A DNA stretch of 64,000 bases from the NCBI GenBank assembly GCA_028456385.1, contig JALNQF010000051.1, positions 124,001 through 188,000 on the forward strand, written 5' to 3'. Numbering within the stretch: the first letter of the stretch is position 1; each line of letters begins with the position of its first letter. Below, one piece after another: positions 23,414-35,600 of the stretch. Made by a program: the position numbers and the translations under genes. Source of the DNA: Ophiosphaerella korrae (Eukaryota > Ascomycota > Dothideomycetes > Pleosporales > Phaeosphaeriaceae). The notes under the pieces were generated by a model. That model was not told where the DNA came from. It was given only the letters and a program-made list of their open reading frames with translations, and did no database searches.

Positions 23414-23878
23414 ATAAGCGGGACGTGGAAAGGCAGAATCGAGGCCCGGGATACTTGGTACAGCACGTACACGTCACATGAACAGCGAGCGCGAATGATA
23501 CAGTATATTTTGAATGAATTCGGTTTTAGGAGCGTCGCTCGCTCCGCTCTTCGCCATCCCTATCTTACATCGACTATGCCAAGCCCGCACGCGCCAAACG
23601 GCGCGTAGTCAAACAACAGGTTTTCGCATTCAATGAATTGAATCATCTCCAGACGGAGTATCCTCTGATCCAACGCCAGTAACCAATCCAGAAAAAATAA
23701 ATAAAAATAAAATAAAGAGAAAGCGCGCGCAGTAAGGCTCCGCACCCGCTCAAAAACAAGAACAAGGAAAAGGCTGCGCTGGTATAATGAACGGCACGAA
23801 TATCCGCCCTGACAAAAAGAAACAATAAAAAGGATACAGTGTTTTGTACAATGAATGGGTGAATGGAATGAAGATAGG
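23414..23878. other. Convergent intergenic region, no gene seen
   Basis: About 465 bases between two converging genes, presumably both 3' UTRs. An A-rich AATAAATAAAAATAAAATAAAG stretch near 23696-23717 could supply polyadenylation signals. Confidence 0.4.
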
Positions 23879-25861
23879 CTATCTCTGCCTACTCAGTCTC
23901 GACTTGGCCTTGCGCATAAAAGTATCTACATCCTCAGCGGGATTGAACATGAAATCTTTCTTCTCGACAAATGACGTGGCGGCAGACGTATTGGGCTGCG
24001 TGCGTATTCTGCGCGCATCACTCTTGGTTGATCTGGACCAGTCGGCGTAGGTGCCGTTCGTATCGGGCTGAGCAGCTGGGCCAGGTGCGTCCGGAAGCGT
24101 TTGTGTGAGGGTATGAGAGCGGGCCAGGATGGGGGCTCGTGAGGGGAGATTGTATTGCTGTGGGGGGTTTAGTCGCGCGACGCTTCTCCACCAACGGTCT
24201 TTGTCGTCGGGATCTACTTCGGATGTTAGATCGACTTGAGAGTTGAAGTAGGACGGGTCGGGAGGTGAGGACTGGGGTGTGGGATCACACTCTTCTGCGG
24301 GGCTTGGTGGCGTATCTGCTGAGCCCATGTCTGGTTCCGATTGACGTCGTTGGCCGGGGTAACGTGACTCGCGCTTGGATAGGTGTTCGTTTGAACTACT
24401 CGTGTGTGGCTTGCTGCTTCTCCGTGAGGGGACACGTGGTGAATGTGGTGGAACTTCTGCAGAAGGCTGCCGGCTTTGAGACCGTGTAGACGATGTAGGG
24501 GTCTTCACATGGCTGGACGATGTGCGCGACTCGTTTGATACTCGCCTTATACTAAGCTGGTCAGAGTGATGTAGTGACCTGAGCCCTTCAGGTCGCGGCG
24601 TTGGTGACCGTGGAGCCGTCGATTCGGAGAATGTAGGCGATATTTGAAGCGCATCGAGCAAAGGTTGCTCCGGTAATTTCCGATCTCGATACCGCCGTGG
24701 CATCTTTGGGGTGTTCTTGTCGGATGCCATTCGTTCTATGATTTGTGGGACCTGTTGTTGGAATGCTTCCGGAATCACTGGAACTTCTGGTACTGGCGTA
24801 GAACTTTTTATTCTGAGAGCCTTCAAAGATGCTGCTGACATGCGTTTGGCAAGGTCTCGTGCAGAGCGCCGTCGCTCCTGAGTCAAGTCAAGAAATTTCT
24901 TCGAACGCTCTGATGGCGTGACGGAAGACATGGATTCTCTGCTCGTCTTGACATAGGGAGATTCTGATTGGCTGTAGTAGTCGGAATCAAAGTGACTTGT
25001 AGAAGGCCTTGACTCGTCAATGCTGTAAACCCGTGAGGGGCAGCGAGGGCTGCCATCAACAAGGGTACTAGCTCGAGATGAATCATCCTCCAGAGCAGAA
25101 ACTCGTTCCTTCATCTTTAGAACCTCTCCTGCAAGCGCAGCCTTTTCGGCCTCTAAAGCGATTATGGTGTCGGCAGCTTCTTGGACAGCAAGCTCTTGGT
25201 CTTCCCAGTGCGCGGAGCTTTCGACATTGATCGACAGCATCTCCTCGTTGGATACTCGCAAAGTATCATTTTCGTCCCTGAGCAGCGCTACCTCGTCGTC
25301 CATCTCTTGCATCTTAAGCTTTAGGTGGTTATTCTCCTCTTGTAGCTCGTGGTTCTCATCCTTGAGCAGGTCCACTACTTCCACTTGCTCTCTTAGCTTA
25401 GTGACTTCATGTTGTAATTCGGAGTTGTTCTTTTTCAATAGCTCGACTCGCACGTTGGAGGTGATGAGATTGTTCTTCAAGTGCTCGATCTCGTTGGTTA
25501 ACTCACGGCTCGTCTTGTTACGCGGCATCCCAGTATCGCTGGGTCTCCGTCGGCGAATTGGTGAAACGGGTGCTGTCTGTTCTTCAGAAAGGGCGAACTC
25601 ATCGAAGATGTCTGGGGATGTTCGCAGAGCTTTTGTTTCCAAGGGCTTTGAAGCAGACGATGGTGCAGCTCGCTTGTCACGTGAGGATGGCGTAGTTGGC
25701 TGCTGGGCTCTTCGGGCTTGCAGCGCATTTCGCAGGTATTCTGACTTGGGTGCAACTGAATAGGAACCGGTCCGTGTGACAGGAGACCGTGTCTGATCGG
25801 GGGTGGAGGGTCGCTGTAATTTGTTTCGCGCAGACTCGCGCGACGAAGGAGATGCAGGCAT
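23879..25861 (-). CDS. Coiled-coil protein of unknown function
   Basis: A single exon encodes 660 residues. The N-terminus (1-110) is Ser/Arg/Pro-rich. Residues about 115-265 form a long coiled coil (for example EIEHLKNNLITSNVRVELL and LQEENNHLKLKMQEMDDEVA). The rest is Ser/Pro/Arg-rich and probably disordered, with many SP/TP sites that could be kinase targets. The extreme C-terminus, FMFNPAEDVDTFMRKAKSR, looks like a short conserved motif. Coiled coil plus disordered phosphosite-rich tails suggests a cytoskeletal or spindle-pole scaffold, but this is inference, and the protein could equally serve in cell polarity. No intron is needed. Confidence 0.85.
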   Translation of the reverse strand: MPASPSSRESARNKLQRPSTPDQTRSPVTRTGSYSVAPKSEYLRNALQARRAQQPTTPSSRDKRAAPSSASKPLETKALRTSPDIFDEFALSEEQTAPVSPIRRRRPSDTGMPRNKTSRELTNEIEHLKNNLITSNVRVELLKKNNSELQHEVTKLREQVEVVDLLKDENHELQEENNHLKLKMQEMDDEVALLRDENDTLRVSNEEMLSINVESSAHWEDQELAVQEAADTIIALEAEKAALAGEVLKMKERVSALEDDSSRASTLVDGSPRCPSRVYSIDESRPSTSHFDSDYYSQSESPYVKTSRESMSSVTPSERSKKFLDLTQERRRSARDLAKRMSAASLKALRIKSSTPVPEVPVIPEAFQQQVPQIIERMASDKNTPKMPRRYRDRKLPEQPLLDALQISPTFSESTAPRSPTPRPEGLRSLHHSDQLSIRRVSNESRTSSSHVKTPTSSTRSQSRQPSAEVPPHSPRVPSRRSSKPHTSSSNEHLSKRESRYPGQRRQSEPDMGSADTPPSPAEECDPTPQSSPPDPSYFNSQVDLTSEVDPDDKDRWWRSVARLNPPQQYNLPSRAPILARSHTLTQTLPDAPGPAAQPDTNGTYADWSRSTKSDARRIRTQPNTSAATSFVEKKDFMFNPAEDVDTFMRKAKSRLSRQR

Positions 25862-27416
25862 GGCTGTCTGAAGAACTGCGAAGAATCACAGGTGTAGTAT
25901 ATGGGAGATAAAAGAATGAAGGGGAAATAACTCTAAAGTGTGCGAGGGCTCTTTATTTCCAGGAAAGAATTGAAGGGGCTGGCGTTGTACGGGGCCAGGT
26001 TCTATGTGTTCACAGAGTGGCTTCGCACAGTGACTGGCCGGCGCGGCGGACACGACGCACGAGTGGTCTGGGTTTTAGAAAAGGCGGTTTGCCGTCATCG
26101 GGTAGGGTTTGGGGAAACTCAGGTGCATGCAAACACAGGAGGGAAGTCGCTCGATAAGGGATCGCTCTTCGGTTCCATCTCTTGGGCGCCAAGGCCAATG
26201 GAGGATCGTCGCGCTCTCGACTCACTCCTCTTGCGACCGTACCGGCAGCAAACGGCAGAAGGGTGAAGGAGAAGGAAGAGAAGGAAGAGAAGGAAGAGGC
26301 AGGGACGTCACGGAGGCAGTGCGGCGCGTGCTCCCAGCCAACATCAGACACGGCGGCAAGGGCGCGTTTGGGAGTGAAGATGCGACCAGGACATACGACA
26401 GGCCGTCACGCTCGCGCTGCGGGGAGAGAAGGGAGCAAGGACAGCGAGAAAGGCTGGGTAGTGAGGGATGGAGGAAATGGTCGGGCAGCAGCTCATGCTC
26501 ACTTGATTCTGAATGTTCAAGTGTCTTGCCCAATCGGGCTAGGGCGGCGTGGAAGTTGAAGTAGGGGGGCCGCGGCTTGTCGACCGCGTCGTTCGTTCCC
26601 AGCCCAACGGTTGCAACTGCGCGCCCCCTTTTTCTCATTGGCCGCTTTGTTGCCATTTTCGTTGATCGTCGCGTTCCTCGCTGTGCCTTCTGCACACGCA
26701 TCCGTGCCCATCACGAAAATGTGCCAATGGAGATGACACGAGGCACACGCGGGGCTTGCTGTGTGTCGCACCATGCCCAATTGCCTTTGGCTGTGAACGA
26801 CGACTCGACGAGAGCTGGCTTCTACCTTCTGGCTTCTGACTTCAGGCTGAGGAGCGCGCCGTTCTCGTCTCGGCTCGCCTAGGCACTCCTTAGACAGCTA
26901 CCTCCCGCCCAAGCACCAGTCTTTTTACGACCAAAATGCCTAGAAAGACAAGCCGTGTGGATTCAATCCCGTCATCGGAGTTGCTGCCGAGCCCATCGCC
27001 GAGCTTCTCGTCTCTTGATACCGTGGTTTGTGGAGTGCTACATGCCCAATAACCTCTACTTGCGCCATGTACCGTGTGCCCTCAACAATCACCGTGGTTT
27101 TGTTTAGAGTTGCACATCCTGCATCGGAAGGGCCTCCATGCTCTCCAGTCCTGTCACCTGCGTCACATCCAGGAGTGCTGACAGATCTTTGTTCGAAACA
27201 CCAAAACTGTTACATCACATCAAGTTGAGAAAATCTTGCTATCAGTACTATTACTCATGGTTGTCTATTATTATCGTCTAATCCCTTGTAACTTCTCCAT
27301 GCCTTTTCTGCCCCGACAAGACCAGTGCCCCATTTTCGCCGTCTCATGCAGGGGGAAACAAACCAACTGCGCCATGCACGGTCTGTCCTCGTCGTGCATC
27401 ATGCATCAACAGCACC
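25862..27416. other. 1.5-kb intergenic region, GC-rich
   Basis: This holds the promoter of the coiled-coil gene and the region beyond the end of ERG27. A purine repeat (GAAGGAAGAGAAGGAAGAG, about 26269-26299) stands out. Long overlapping frames on both strands look like composition artefacts. One 38-codon frame with good start context (26936-27052, MPRKTSRVDSIPSSELLPS) could be a first exon, a small protein or chance; I see no second exon. Confidence 0.4.
26260..26300. repeat. Purine-rich GAAGGAAGA tandem repeat
   Basis: Three or more imperfect copies of a GAAGGAAGA/GAGAAG unit lie upstream of the minus-strand coiled-coil gene. They are the cause of long spurious frames here. Confidence 0.7.
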
Positions 27417-28784
27417 TCAATCCATCTCGATCCCCACTCCACCTTCTCGCAATAGCCCCTCCCATTCGATTCGCAGCCTCTCCATCTCTTCCCAACACTT
27501 TGTTCCCAACTGCACAAACTTCTCTCGGCTCTCCTTTGTGGCATCTTGCGCGTATGGATCTCTGCCCTTCCTGGTCTTTTCCCCTGCCCTTCCTCCCCAT
27601 CCCCAGCCTGCCACCTCAGTGCGTTCGACACGTTCCCGCCCCCAAAAGTCAGTAGCACTGCCCCACTTCCCCACCCCTTCCTGCTCCTCCATGCTGTCAA
27701 GTGTAGCCTGTTTTGCAAGCGCCAGCCACACCATGGAAACTGCACCTTTTTCGACTGTGACAGGATGCCATTGGCTGCCCAGCCAGCGCGCAAAGAAGAA
27801 TACACCAAACATGATGTATTCAAGGATAATGGGAAGAGCAACGATGGATGTACCGCATACGCCAGGGTGCGAGACGTAGATGCGCGGTTTAGTGGTCTTG
27901 GGAGATGGTTGCAAATTACCAAGATATTGGTCGACTGCTTGTGACGCGGAAGGCGAAGTCGAAGTGACTGCCATAAGATCGGTCAACCGTTTAGAAGATT
28001 CATAGGGCACTTCTGATCCAGTGCCCTGAAAATCATTGATATTGAAGGCAAAGCTATATGCCTCTAAACTGCTCACCCATATTATTCTACCTCTTGCATT
28101 GTCGCTCTGGGGGTGCCTCGCCAACAAGGGTGCAAGATAGTGCCCCAGAAGATAATGGCCGAAAAAGTTGGCACAGAAGACCTCCCCAAGTTGGGGCTCC
28201 TGGACTTGTCGGTCAGCTGGTAATTGTGGCTTTGCGAGCCAGCCAAGTCCTGAGATTTTAAAGGTAGGGTAGCTCAGCGCTCTTCTCCATGTAGTCAGGA
28301 TCGACCAAACAGCAAGCGGGAAATTGATGCCTGTCCATCCTCCAATGCCAGCATTACAGATGAGTGCATCAAGTTTCGGGGTGGTTTCTCGCAGCCGCTT
28401 AGAGAGCTTCTGTACTGAGACCAGGCTCAGTAGATCTAGCCGCTCCTGCCGGAAGTGTACGCGTTGCCGTAACAGCGAAGAGATGCCCGGGAGTATTCGT
28501 TCATGGTTCTGGATTACTCGGTTCAGGTGGGCTTCGAGTTTTGCGATCGTTGCGTCGCCTTTTCGTTGGTCGCGTGTCGTGACAATAAGAACGAGAGACT
28601 CGGTTTGGGGACGCGTTTGAAGAAATTCATCGGTCATGCGAGTACCAATACCTAACCCCAACCCACTAAATAATGGTCAATTAGATGTGCGTAAGTGTGT
28701 TTAGTCTATCACATACCTATTAGCGCCCGTAATGAGAACGTAAAAGCCATTCTCGGGTTGTGGAGGGTCTGCTATAATGGTCAT
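27417..28784 (-). CDS. ERG27: 3-keto-steroid reductase (ergosterol synthesis)
   Basis: Erg27 reduces the 3-keto group during sterol C-4 demethylation, working with Erg25, Erg26 and Erg28 at the ER. Exon 1 is 28784-28717 and exon 2 is 28665-27417, with a 51-bp intron, giving 438 residues. The splice builds the NADPH-binding motif TGANSGLGLGIG (residues 19-30). Further SDR marks are DALICNAGIGG (NAG at 127-129), the catalytic serine region IIWVSSLEAYSF (221-222) and YESSK (Tyr244, Lys248). The VSHPGVCGTSI block and a hydrophobic segment (LEYIMFGVFFFARWLG) after it are typical of fungal Erg27. The C-terminal WGSATDFWGRERV segment also fits. The Erg27 family is the known target of hydroxyanilide fungicides such as fenhexamid. 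The gene diverges from the glycerol kinase gene. Confidence 0.92.
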
Positions 28785-29889
28785 TGTAGATTGAGGTGAG
28801 ATGATGCGGCGCCCATGTTGCAATTTCTGTTCCTGACTACGCCGAAAAAAAAAAAGTAACAAGCCCAGCCAATCAGGGCATCTTGAAAGAATATTTGTAT
28901 GATTGGCTGACACAATGACAGTGGTCAACCAACGACCAACGCACTTTTGAAGCGTCACCAAGTTCGACTATTTAATTCAATCTTTCAGAATTGCTAGCAC
29001 AACATGCATCCTGAAAGCGATCTGCACAAGAATATACAACATCTCAATGTGCTAAAGCCTCACTATGTAGACATTTCGTCACTTATTGGATCCAGTCAAC
29101 ACGGCGCAGCTCCCTCATGAATGGCAAATATAAAACTAAAGACGGAAAAACGTGTCTAGACCGGTACTGAACTCGGAGGACACATCGGTTCATAAATATC
29201 CCGTTCAAAAATTCTTGCCTGGCAGCCAAGCCACTTCGAAATCCTTTGCGCCACTTCTCCGCTGGGCCGATCAACAATCGATTTGACGATTTTATATGCT
29301 ATACGCTGTGGACCTTTGTTGATCAGACCCCGCTGTATTGAAGTCAATCTGAGGGTGGGACGCGCGGAATACATGCCTAGCTTTCACCTAGTCGATCCCA
29401 GAGCTCCATTGATCGACGGTTCTGGAAATCCCGCGGCATACCTCAAAGAGTTTGATCGAGGTTGAAATATTTTTGAGACTTCACATGATGCTAGGCACCA
29501 ATTCGGTCGCTCGCCTCGCCTTGGAGCTTCCCCTCCCCCCGCTAAAAAGTAAACGCCACCCCTCATAGAACGTCACTTGGCACACAGAAGCCGTTGGCCT
29601 TTATCGCGTGCTCAGTTATCCCGAGCCGTCCCTTTCATCTTACAATGATTGCATCACAGTCTACCTTCCTACACCTTCGCCACCTTTTCGCCCGCTCGTA
29701 GCCATCTAATCCGCAGAAATTTTGGTGTTTTGTATTGCGAGCGCATGTACACTCGGAACGGTCATCGGAACAACGTCATACCAACCGAGAAGCGCATACG
29801 CAAGAACCCCAACAACACGCGGAAAAACTCCTGGGAACTCTGTCATTCGAAAGTTCCATCTTGCTAGTTGGTCACAGCACCACTCGAAC
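28785..29889. promoter_or_regulatory. Divergent promoter region ERG27 / glycerol kinase
   Basis: About 1.1 kb that should carry both promoters and the glycerol kinase 5' UTR. The glycerol kinase frame stays open upstream to 29722, but that stretch lacks family features. A pair of CCCCT elements (29530-29534 and 29559-29563) resembles yeast stress-response elements; this is only a sequence match. No gene is seen. Confidence 0.4.
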
Positions 29890-31667
29890 ATGGCGATCGA
29901 AAGGACCTCAGTGCAAGGCTCAGATCCTCAACCAATACCCAAGGAGCAAGTCACCGATGCTTCAGACCAAACGCAACTGGGCAAGGATAAGCTGAAGCAA
30001 TTCTTCATTGGATCAATCGACCAGGGAACTACGAGCACGCGGTTCATAATTTTCGATGGCTTGGGTGAGCCTGTGGCACAACATCAGATTGAGTTCAGTC
30101 AAAAGTACCCCCAATCAGGGTCAGTATCACCAGTTCAAGGCAATAGCGCGCTTTGCTCATAGCATGCAGTTGGCACGAACATGACCCGAAGGAAATAATA
30201 TCGACGGTAGAAAATTGTATTGAACGAGCAACGTCCATCTTCGTTGATCAGGGTCACTCTGTTTCTGATATCAAGGCTGTAGGAATCACTAATCAGCGTG
30301 AAACAACTGTCGTGTGGGACGTCCATACCGGCGAGCCTCTCTATAATGCTATTGCTTGGCCAGATACAAGGACCAAGGGCTTAGTTCGGGAGCTCAAGCA
30401 TAAAGAGGGTGCCGACAAGCTACAAGAAATATGTGGACTCCCATTATCAACCTATCCATCTTCGGTAAAAATTTTGTGGCTCATTAATCACGTAGAGGAA
30501 GTCAAAAAAGCATACGAAGAGGATCGCCTTGCTTTTGGTACCATCGATACCTGGATCTTGTATAACCTGAACGGTGGCAAGGAGAAAGACCTCCATGTGA
30601 CAGACGCCACCAACGCTTCGAGAACCATGTTTATGAATCTGCACACGCTTCAATATGACGACCAGCTTCTCCACTTCTTTGGATTCGATGGCAAGAAGTT
30701 GCACCTGCCTAAAATCGTCCCTTCCTCATCGCCAGACGCCTTTGGCGCTATTCAAAAAGGAGAATTGAAGGGAATTCGTATCGCGGGATGCTTGGGAGAC
30801 CAGTCTGCTGCTCTGGTCGGCCAGCAAGGTTTTACGCCTGGGGCCGCGAAAAATACTTATGGTACGGGATGTTTCTTGCTTTACAATGTCGGTGAGAAGC
30901 CTGTGATATCGACGCATGGATTACTTGCTACCATTGCATACGACTTTGGTGGTAAGCGCAAGCCAGTGTACGCGCTCGAGGGTAGTATTGCTGTCGCAGG
31001 GAGTGGTGTGAAGTTCCTGATGAACAACATGGGATTCATAACACACTCGCATAAGATCAGTGATCTCGCGGCAAGTGTACAAGACAACGGCGGATGCGTC
31101 TTTGTCACTGCTTTCTCCGGCCTTTTTGCTCCATACTGGATTGATGACGCTAAGGGCACCATATTTGGCATAACCCAATTTACTGAGCGAGGCCATATTG
31201 CAAGAGCAACTCTTGAAGCGACATGTTTCCAAACAAAAGCCATTCTCGATGCGATGGAGCTTGACAGCGGTCACAAACTCAATATGCTTGCAGTTGATGG
31301 AGGCATGTCAAATTCCAATCTATGTATGCAGGTTAGTAAACTCTTTTCCAATTTTAGTTGTCTTTAAAATCACTCCCGACTTACACGCAGCCCATAGACT
31401 CAAGCGAATATCATTGGCATCCCAGTTGATAGGCCAGCAATGCGCGAGACAACCGCCCTCGGTGCAGCCATCGCCGCCGGCTTTGCCGTCGATGTGTGGA
31501 AAGAGTTTGATGAGCTGAAGGAAATCAACCAAAGAGATCGAATGATATTCGAGCCCAACATCAGCAAAGAAGAAGGTGAGAAAATGTTCAAGAAGTGGGG
31601 CAGGGCGGTCGAAATGTGTAGGGGTTGGATTGATGCGGACGAACAGAATGGCGAATTCATTTCTTGA
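29890..31667 (+). CDS. GUT1: Glycerol kinase
   Basis: It phosphorylates glycerol to glycerol-3-phosphate using ATP, feeding glycolysis and lipid synthesis. Exons are 29890-30119, 30170-31331 and 31398-31667 (introns 50 and 66 bp), giving 553 residues. The FGGY-kinase N-terminal loop [16 protein letters not shown] lies at residues 41-56. [15 protein letters not shown] and [11 protein letters not shown] form the glycerol site region. [23 protein letters not shown] and [14 protein letters not shown] (adenosine-binding) follow in order. The last exon starts [20 protein letters not shown], the conserved end of the second domain. The start at 29890 was chosen because the upstream in-frame stretch to 29722 looks like leader; fungal enzymes often carry a short extra N-terminus like this one. 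All active-site blocks appear intact. Confidence 0.94.
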
Positions 31668-32665
31668 TTGTCGCGCACCATGATAATGGGAGGCACTATA
31701 TGTCCGAAAATAACCGCCTGCGTGTTTCCTTTTGCGTGAACGTGGAACGAGGGACGAGTATAACACAGCCGGACGACGATGCTCCAGTGTCATTGGATAG
31801 TAGAATATCCCCAGCACCTTCGGCGGCCCGAATGCAGCCTGTTTATTGAACTCTACCGAACGATTCTCGCCTCATGCCCTGTAACCTTACGTTCTAGCCA
31901 CGCATAAATCCAGAGAATCGCTTCTGTACCCTTGTAGCTCGGCTGACCGCCTCACTCCGTGATTAGGTATGTGAGATGTGGGGCAATCTGACTGCTTCTC
32001 GGGTGGGTGCTCCCACATGTAAGTTTCCCAAAGTCATGACAGCATAAGTCAGCGTCCGTGTGATACCTTCAGCCTGAATATTGTGGTCCACTTGGCGGAC
32101 AAATGACCACACTTGGAGTCCTCGAGCCTTTGACGGATCGGAGGCATAAGGATTTCCCCGTCCGCCTAGTTGTTCGATGTTCACCGAAATTCTGCTTACT
32201 TGCGCGTGAAGGGTTGAAATCTCGGAATATTCCCATCAATTAGCATTAGCACGGAAGAGTGCCGTGCCAAAGACAACCTAATCTTCCTCGTGGGAAGGCA
32301 CCCCTTGCTCTTATCTGCTAGCCTAGCAGGAAACCATAGCCCTAGGAACAGTACGGTGACGTATGGAGGTGTATGGTCTTTAGCCACCATTGGACCGGCT
32401 ATGGTACACCTCGCCTCGACGCGAAGGATGACGGCTTAGCAATGTAGAATCGTGCCTGATATCGAAGCCGAGCTTTCACGGAAATAGGCGTCATAGCGTT
32501 GCAAAACCCCAGCCTGTTCGTAACAGATTTCAGCATGCAATAACAAGCGGATAGATACAACGTCATTGCCATCGAATGGGGTATTGTTGACGAGCGAAGT
32601 CGTAGTCGCTCAGGTGTTGAGCGTCATGCAGACATCGCTAGAAAGGGTTTTTATCCCTGTCGATT

Positions 32666-32693
32666 TCTAGACCAAACCTCTATTCGGTCTAGA
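32666..32693. repeat. 8-bp inverted repeat
   Basis: TCTAGACC at 32666-32673 pairs with GGTCTAGA at 32686-32693 around a 12-base loop. It could be the trace of a mobile-element end or chance. Confidence 0.4.
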
Positions 32694-35600
32694 TAAGAAC
32701 ATATCACAGCGAATGAAGCATATAATGGTTCTATGGCGTCCTCAACCACTGCAGACGTACCCGATAGGTGGTTTTGCATTGAACGGCTCGATTTCGGCGC
32801 GTGATTATTTGCTCTTCAACTTTTCTTTCGATATTTTCGCATCTCGGTCACACCGATTGCAATATCGTTTATGCCAGCAAAAAGCCAAGGGGTTGGTAGA
32901 CTACAAATCTGCATGCATTACATCACAACTTTCTGGGCCACATTTGTGGCGTTATAAAAGTCACGTAAATACAACCTATCACTTCAAAAATAATATCTTC
33001 GGGGCATCACAACACGAAATGCCTCGAATTTGACGAGTAAGTACGCATATTCAAGTTCAAACATTAGCGCTATAAGTTGTGTATTGCGTCACCGAATACG
33101 AAAGTCTGTTCTAGATATGATGATAAGGTTGCTGTATAGGAGGCAAATCATCCTTGAGAGAGAATAAATAAGGTCTTGCTATTGCAGGCCCATATACGGT
33201 AAATTCAAATCATCTCAAAATGTCAAAAGATCGTACGTGACGGGTGTTTCGTTCGTATAGGATACGTTCGGAAGAGGGCTGAGGGCTAGCCAATGCAAAC
33301 CCTACCTGACAACCGTCAGCCACAAATCGGAAGCCATGTCGTGCAGCCGTGCCAAGCAAGTGGCAGAGTAGCACCTATAATTGCGCAACCTTTTGTTAGC
33401 GGATGGGGCTATCTCCGGGGAAGCGCTTCCTGGGCCGTGTGAAACAAACTTTGATAGGTAACTCGAAAAGAGAGAATCCCAAACTCGCCGAAAAGAGACC
33501 TTACGAGGGGATGACAGAAGTGGAGTGTGCCATGAGTAGTATGCTAGATGATGCCCTTGATTTAACAAAAAGCAAAAAGTCGATTGTATTGACAGGCATT
33601 GTATACGCAAGGCCGATCATGCGGCCGCGCCATAGTACAGACAGGACCCCCGCGTCGGAAGCTTGGTGGCTGCAGCCATTGCCAAGCGGTTTCCAACGGT
33701 GCAAGAACCCCACGCGTACTCCTGTGAAGTTTGGCCTGGATCGTAGCTGCAGATCAGCGTGCGTCGTGGATTCCTAGTACTTTACTTTTAGCGTACCTAC
33801 TATCCATCTACATGAAGCAGCCTGCTTCCGCGGACCTCCATTGGTCCCCTGACCTTTCATGTATCAAGAACCGCGAAGTCTCCGAGAGGTCGACCTGGGC
33901 ATTGGGTTCGAATTCCTTACGCACAAGCTCCTTATTGAAGTATACCCTGTAAATTTCGCTCGGAAGCCTTCGGTCACTCTCTAACGACCGGCATCATTAG
34001 CAGATCACAGCGTGCGGTAGATGGACTGGGTCTGTTGTGGTGCCATTTCGATGCCGCGTATCTGAGCTGCAGACCTTAAAAAGCGATGATGCGCTACTTT
34101 CTGCATCCTGCACATTCTCCAGAGACAATCGTCACTAGCCATTCTACTCGCTGTCCATCCAACCCACATAAAAGATGTGCGATTATACTCAAGTACAATA
34201 CAAATGTTCCCATCTTCGCTATGTTGTGCGAAGTTGGTGTACGAAATATCAAGAAACCCATAAGAGATGTCCTGCAAATGTGGTTGCCATGTAATAGAAA
34301 TCAATGCTGCTCATGCTGGGAACATTGTGCTGATATCATTGACAGAGAGTATCGCCTCGACGAAAATTGCAGTATGCTATCAGAATATACACCTTAGTTT
34401 CAATCTTTCTAACATCGAAAAGGCGACTGTAAAGGATCTCGAAGCAAAGCATCTTATAGGTAGCGGTCAGTTCTGGCTTTGGAATATTTGTTCATTCACC
34501 AGTTATCCTCTGGCAAGGCGTATACGGAACAGCGGGAAGCGCAATACCCATTTGGAATTTCACGAAGTCTTTCATGTATTGCAGAAGTTAAATGTAGTAC
34601 GAAATTCTTTCATGACCACAGCTTTGGATGTTCCGTCTTTCCTACACCACTACAGCATTGAGCCGAGATTGCGACGGAGCACACCCACCAAGTCTCTAAC
34701 ACCAGTGGTAATTGGGCAGCAGGATCAGGAGACACCTCTCACTAACACACCTCTACGACACGGAAGGAAGCAAAATTTCTCAGAATACGGACATCGACAT
34801 ATAAAGCAGCCGCTTAGATAAGGTCGCCCTTTAACCATCTATCAAGCTAGGATATTCTCTTGTCACCATAGCAGGTATCACAAGAGCCATGGTGGCACAA
34901 AGTCACCCACGGTTTACCCGTCGGCGGTGACTCCGGCTCGATGAACGCCATAAGGATATAGGGTGGTTGCCGCAAAATTACCCAGCCCAACACTACTCGC
35001 CTCGAACACAACGACCGTCCTCGATTTTTTTTTCTTTCTAATGTAGCACCCGAGTTCCGTCTGGATCACTGGATCCGCCCACTTGACGACACAGTCCGAA
35101 ACTTTTCCAAACACCAGAAACAGAAGCGAGCAAGCACGTGGACATCAGAAAGACCCGCGCACCGAGTGCCCAGGACAGCAGAGATTACGTGCTCATGAAA
35201 ATCCGGTTATATACCCTGTTTCGCAACCGTGTAACACGCATCTCGAACCCAGGCGCCCTAGGTATTTGGCCTGATCCAGCTCAGAGCTTATGCGCAGTTT
35301 TTGAAAAGGGTTGAGTGCTTGACGATTGCGGGTAAGCGAACATAGGTTTTCCGAATGAAAGGGTCTGATAAGGGTGGTTATTACTCGTTAATAAATGGGC
35401 ATGGCCAATGAGAGAAAAGGATTCAGACGAGCTTGGACGGTGCTCAGGCAATCATCGTGTTCACAACTGCTTATCCATTGATCCGTTGGGAAAGCACATA
35501 CAAGACGGCATTTTGCTTGACTCGTACTTGGGATTTGCAAGACTAGAGTTCTCCAAAAGGTCCGTTGTGAAGTCGTATGCAATCAAACCTATTCCTTCCA

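Noticed and set aside
26222..26701. 159-codon minus-strand frame
   Set aside because: It overlaps long frames on the other strand and the purine repeat; composition (Pro/Ser/Leu repeats) reflects the repeat.
27325..27922. Long plus-strand and minus-strand frames over the end of ERG27
   Set aside because: They are other-frame shadows of the well-supported ERG27 exon.
33890..33925. GGGTTCGAATTCC, resembling a tRNA T-loop
   Set aside because: The flanking bases do not form a T-stem and no acceptor or anticodon arms were found around it.
34267..34821. 184-codon plus-strand frame in the gene-free tract
   Set aside because: No recognisable motif, no signal peptide, and composition like the surrounding non-coding DNA; kept as unexplained sequence and not called as a gene.
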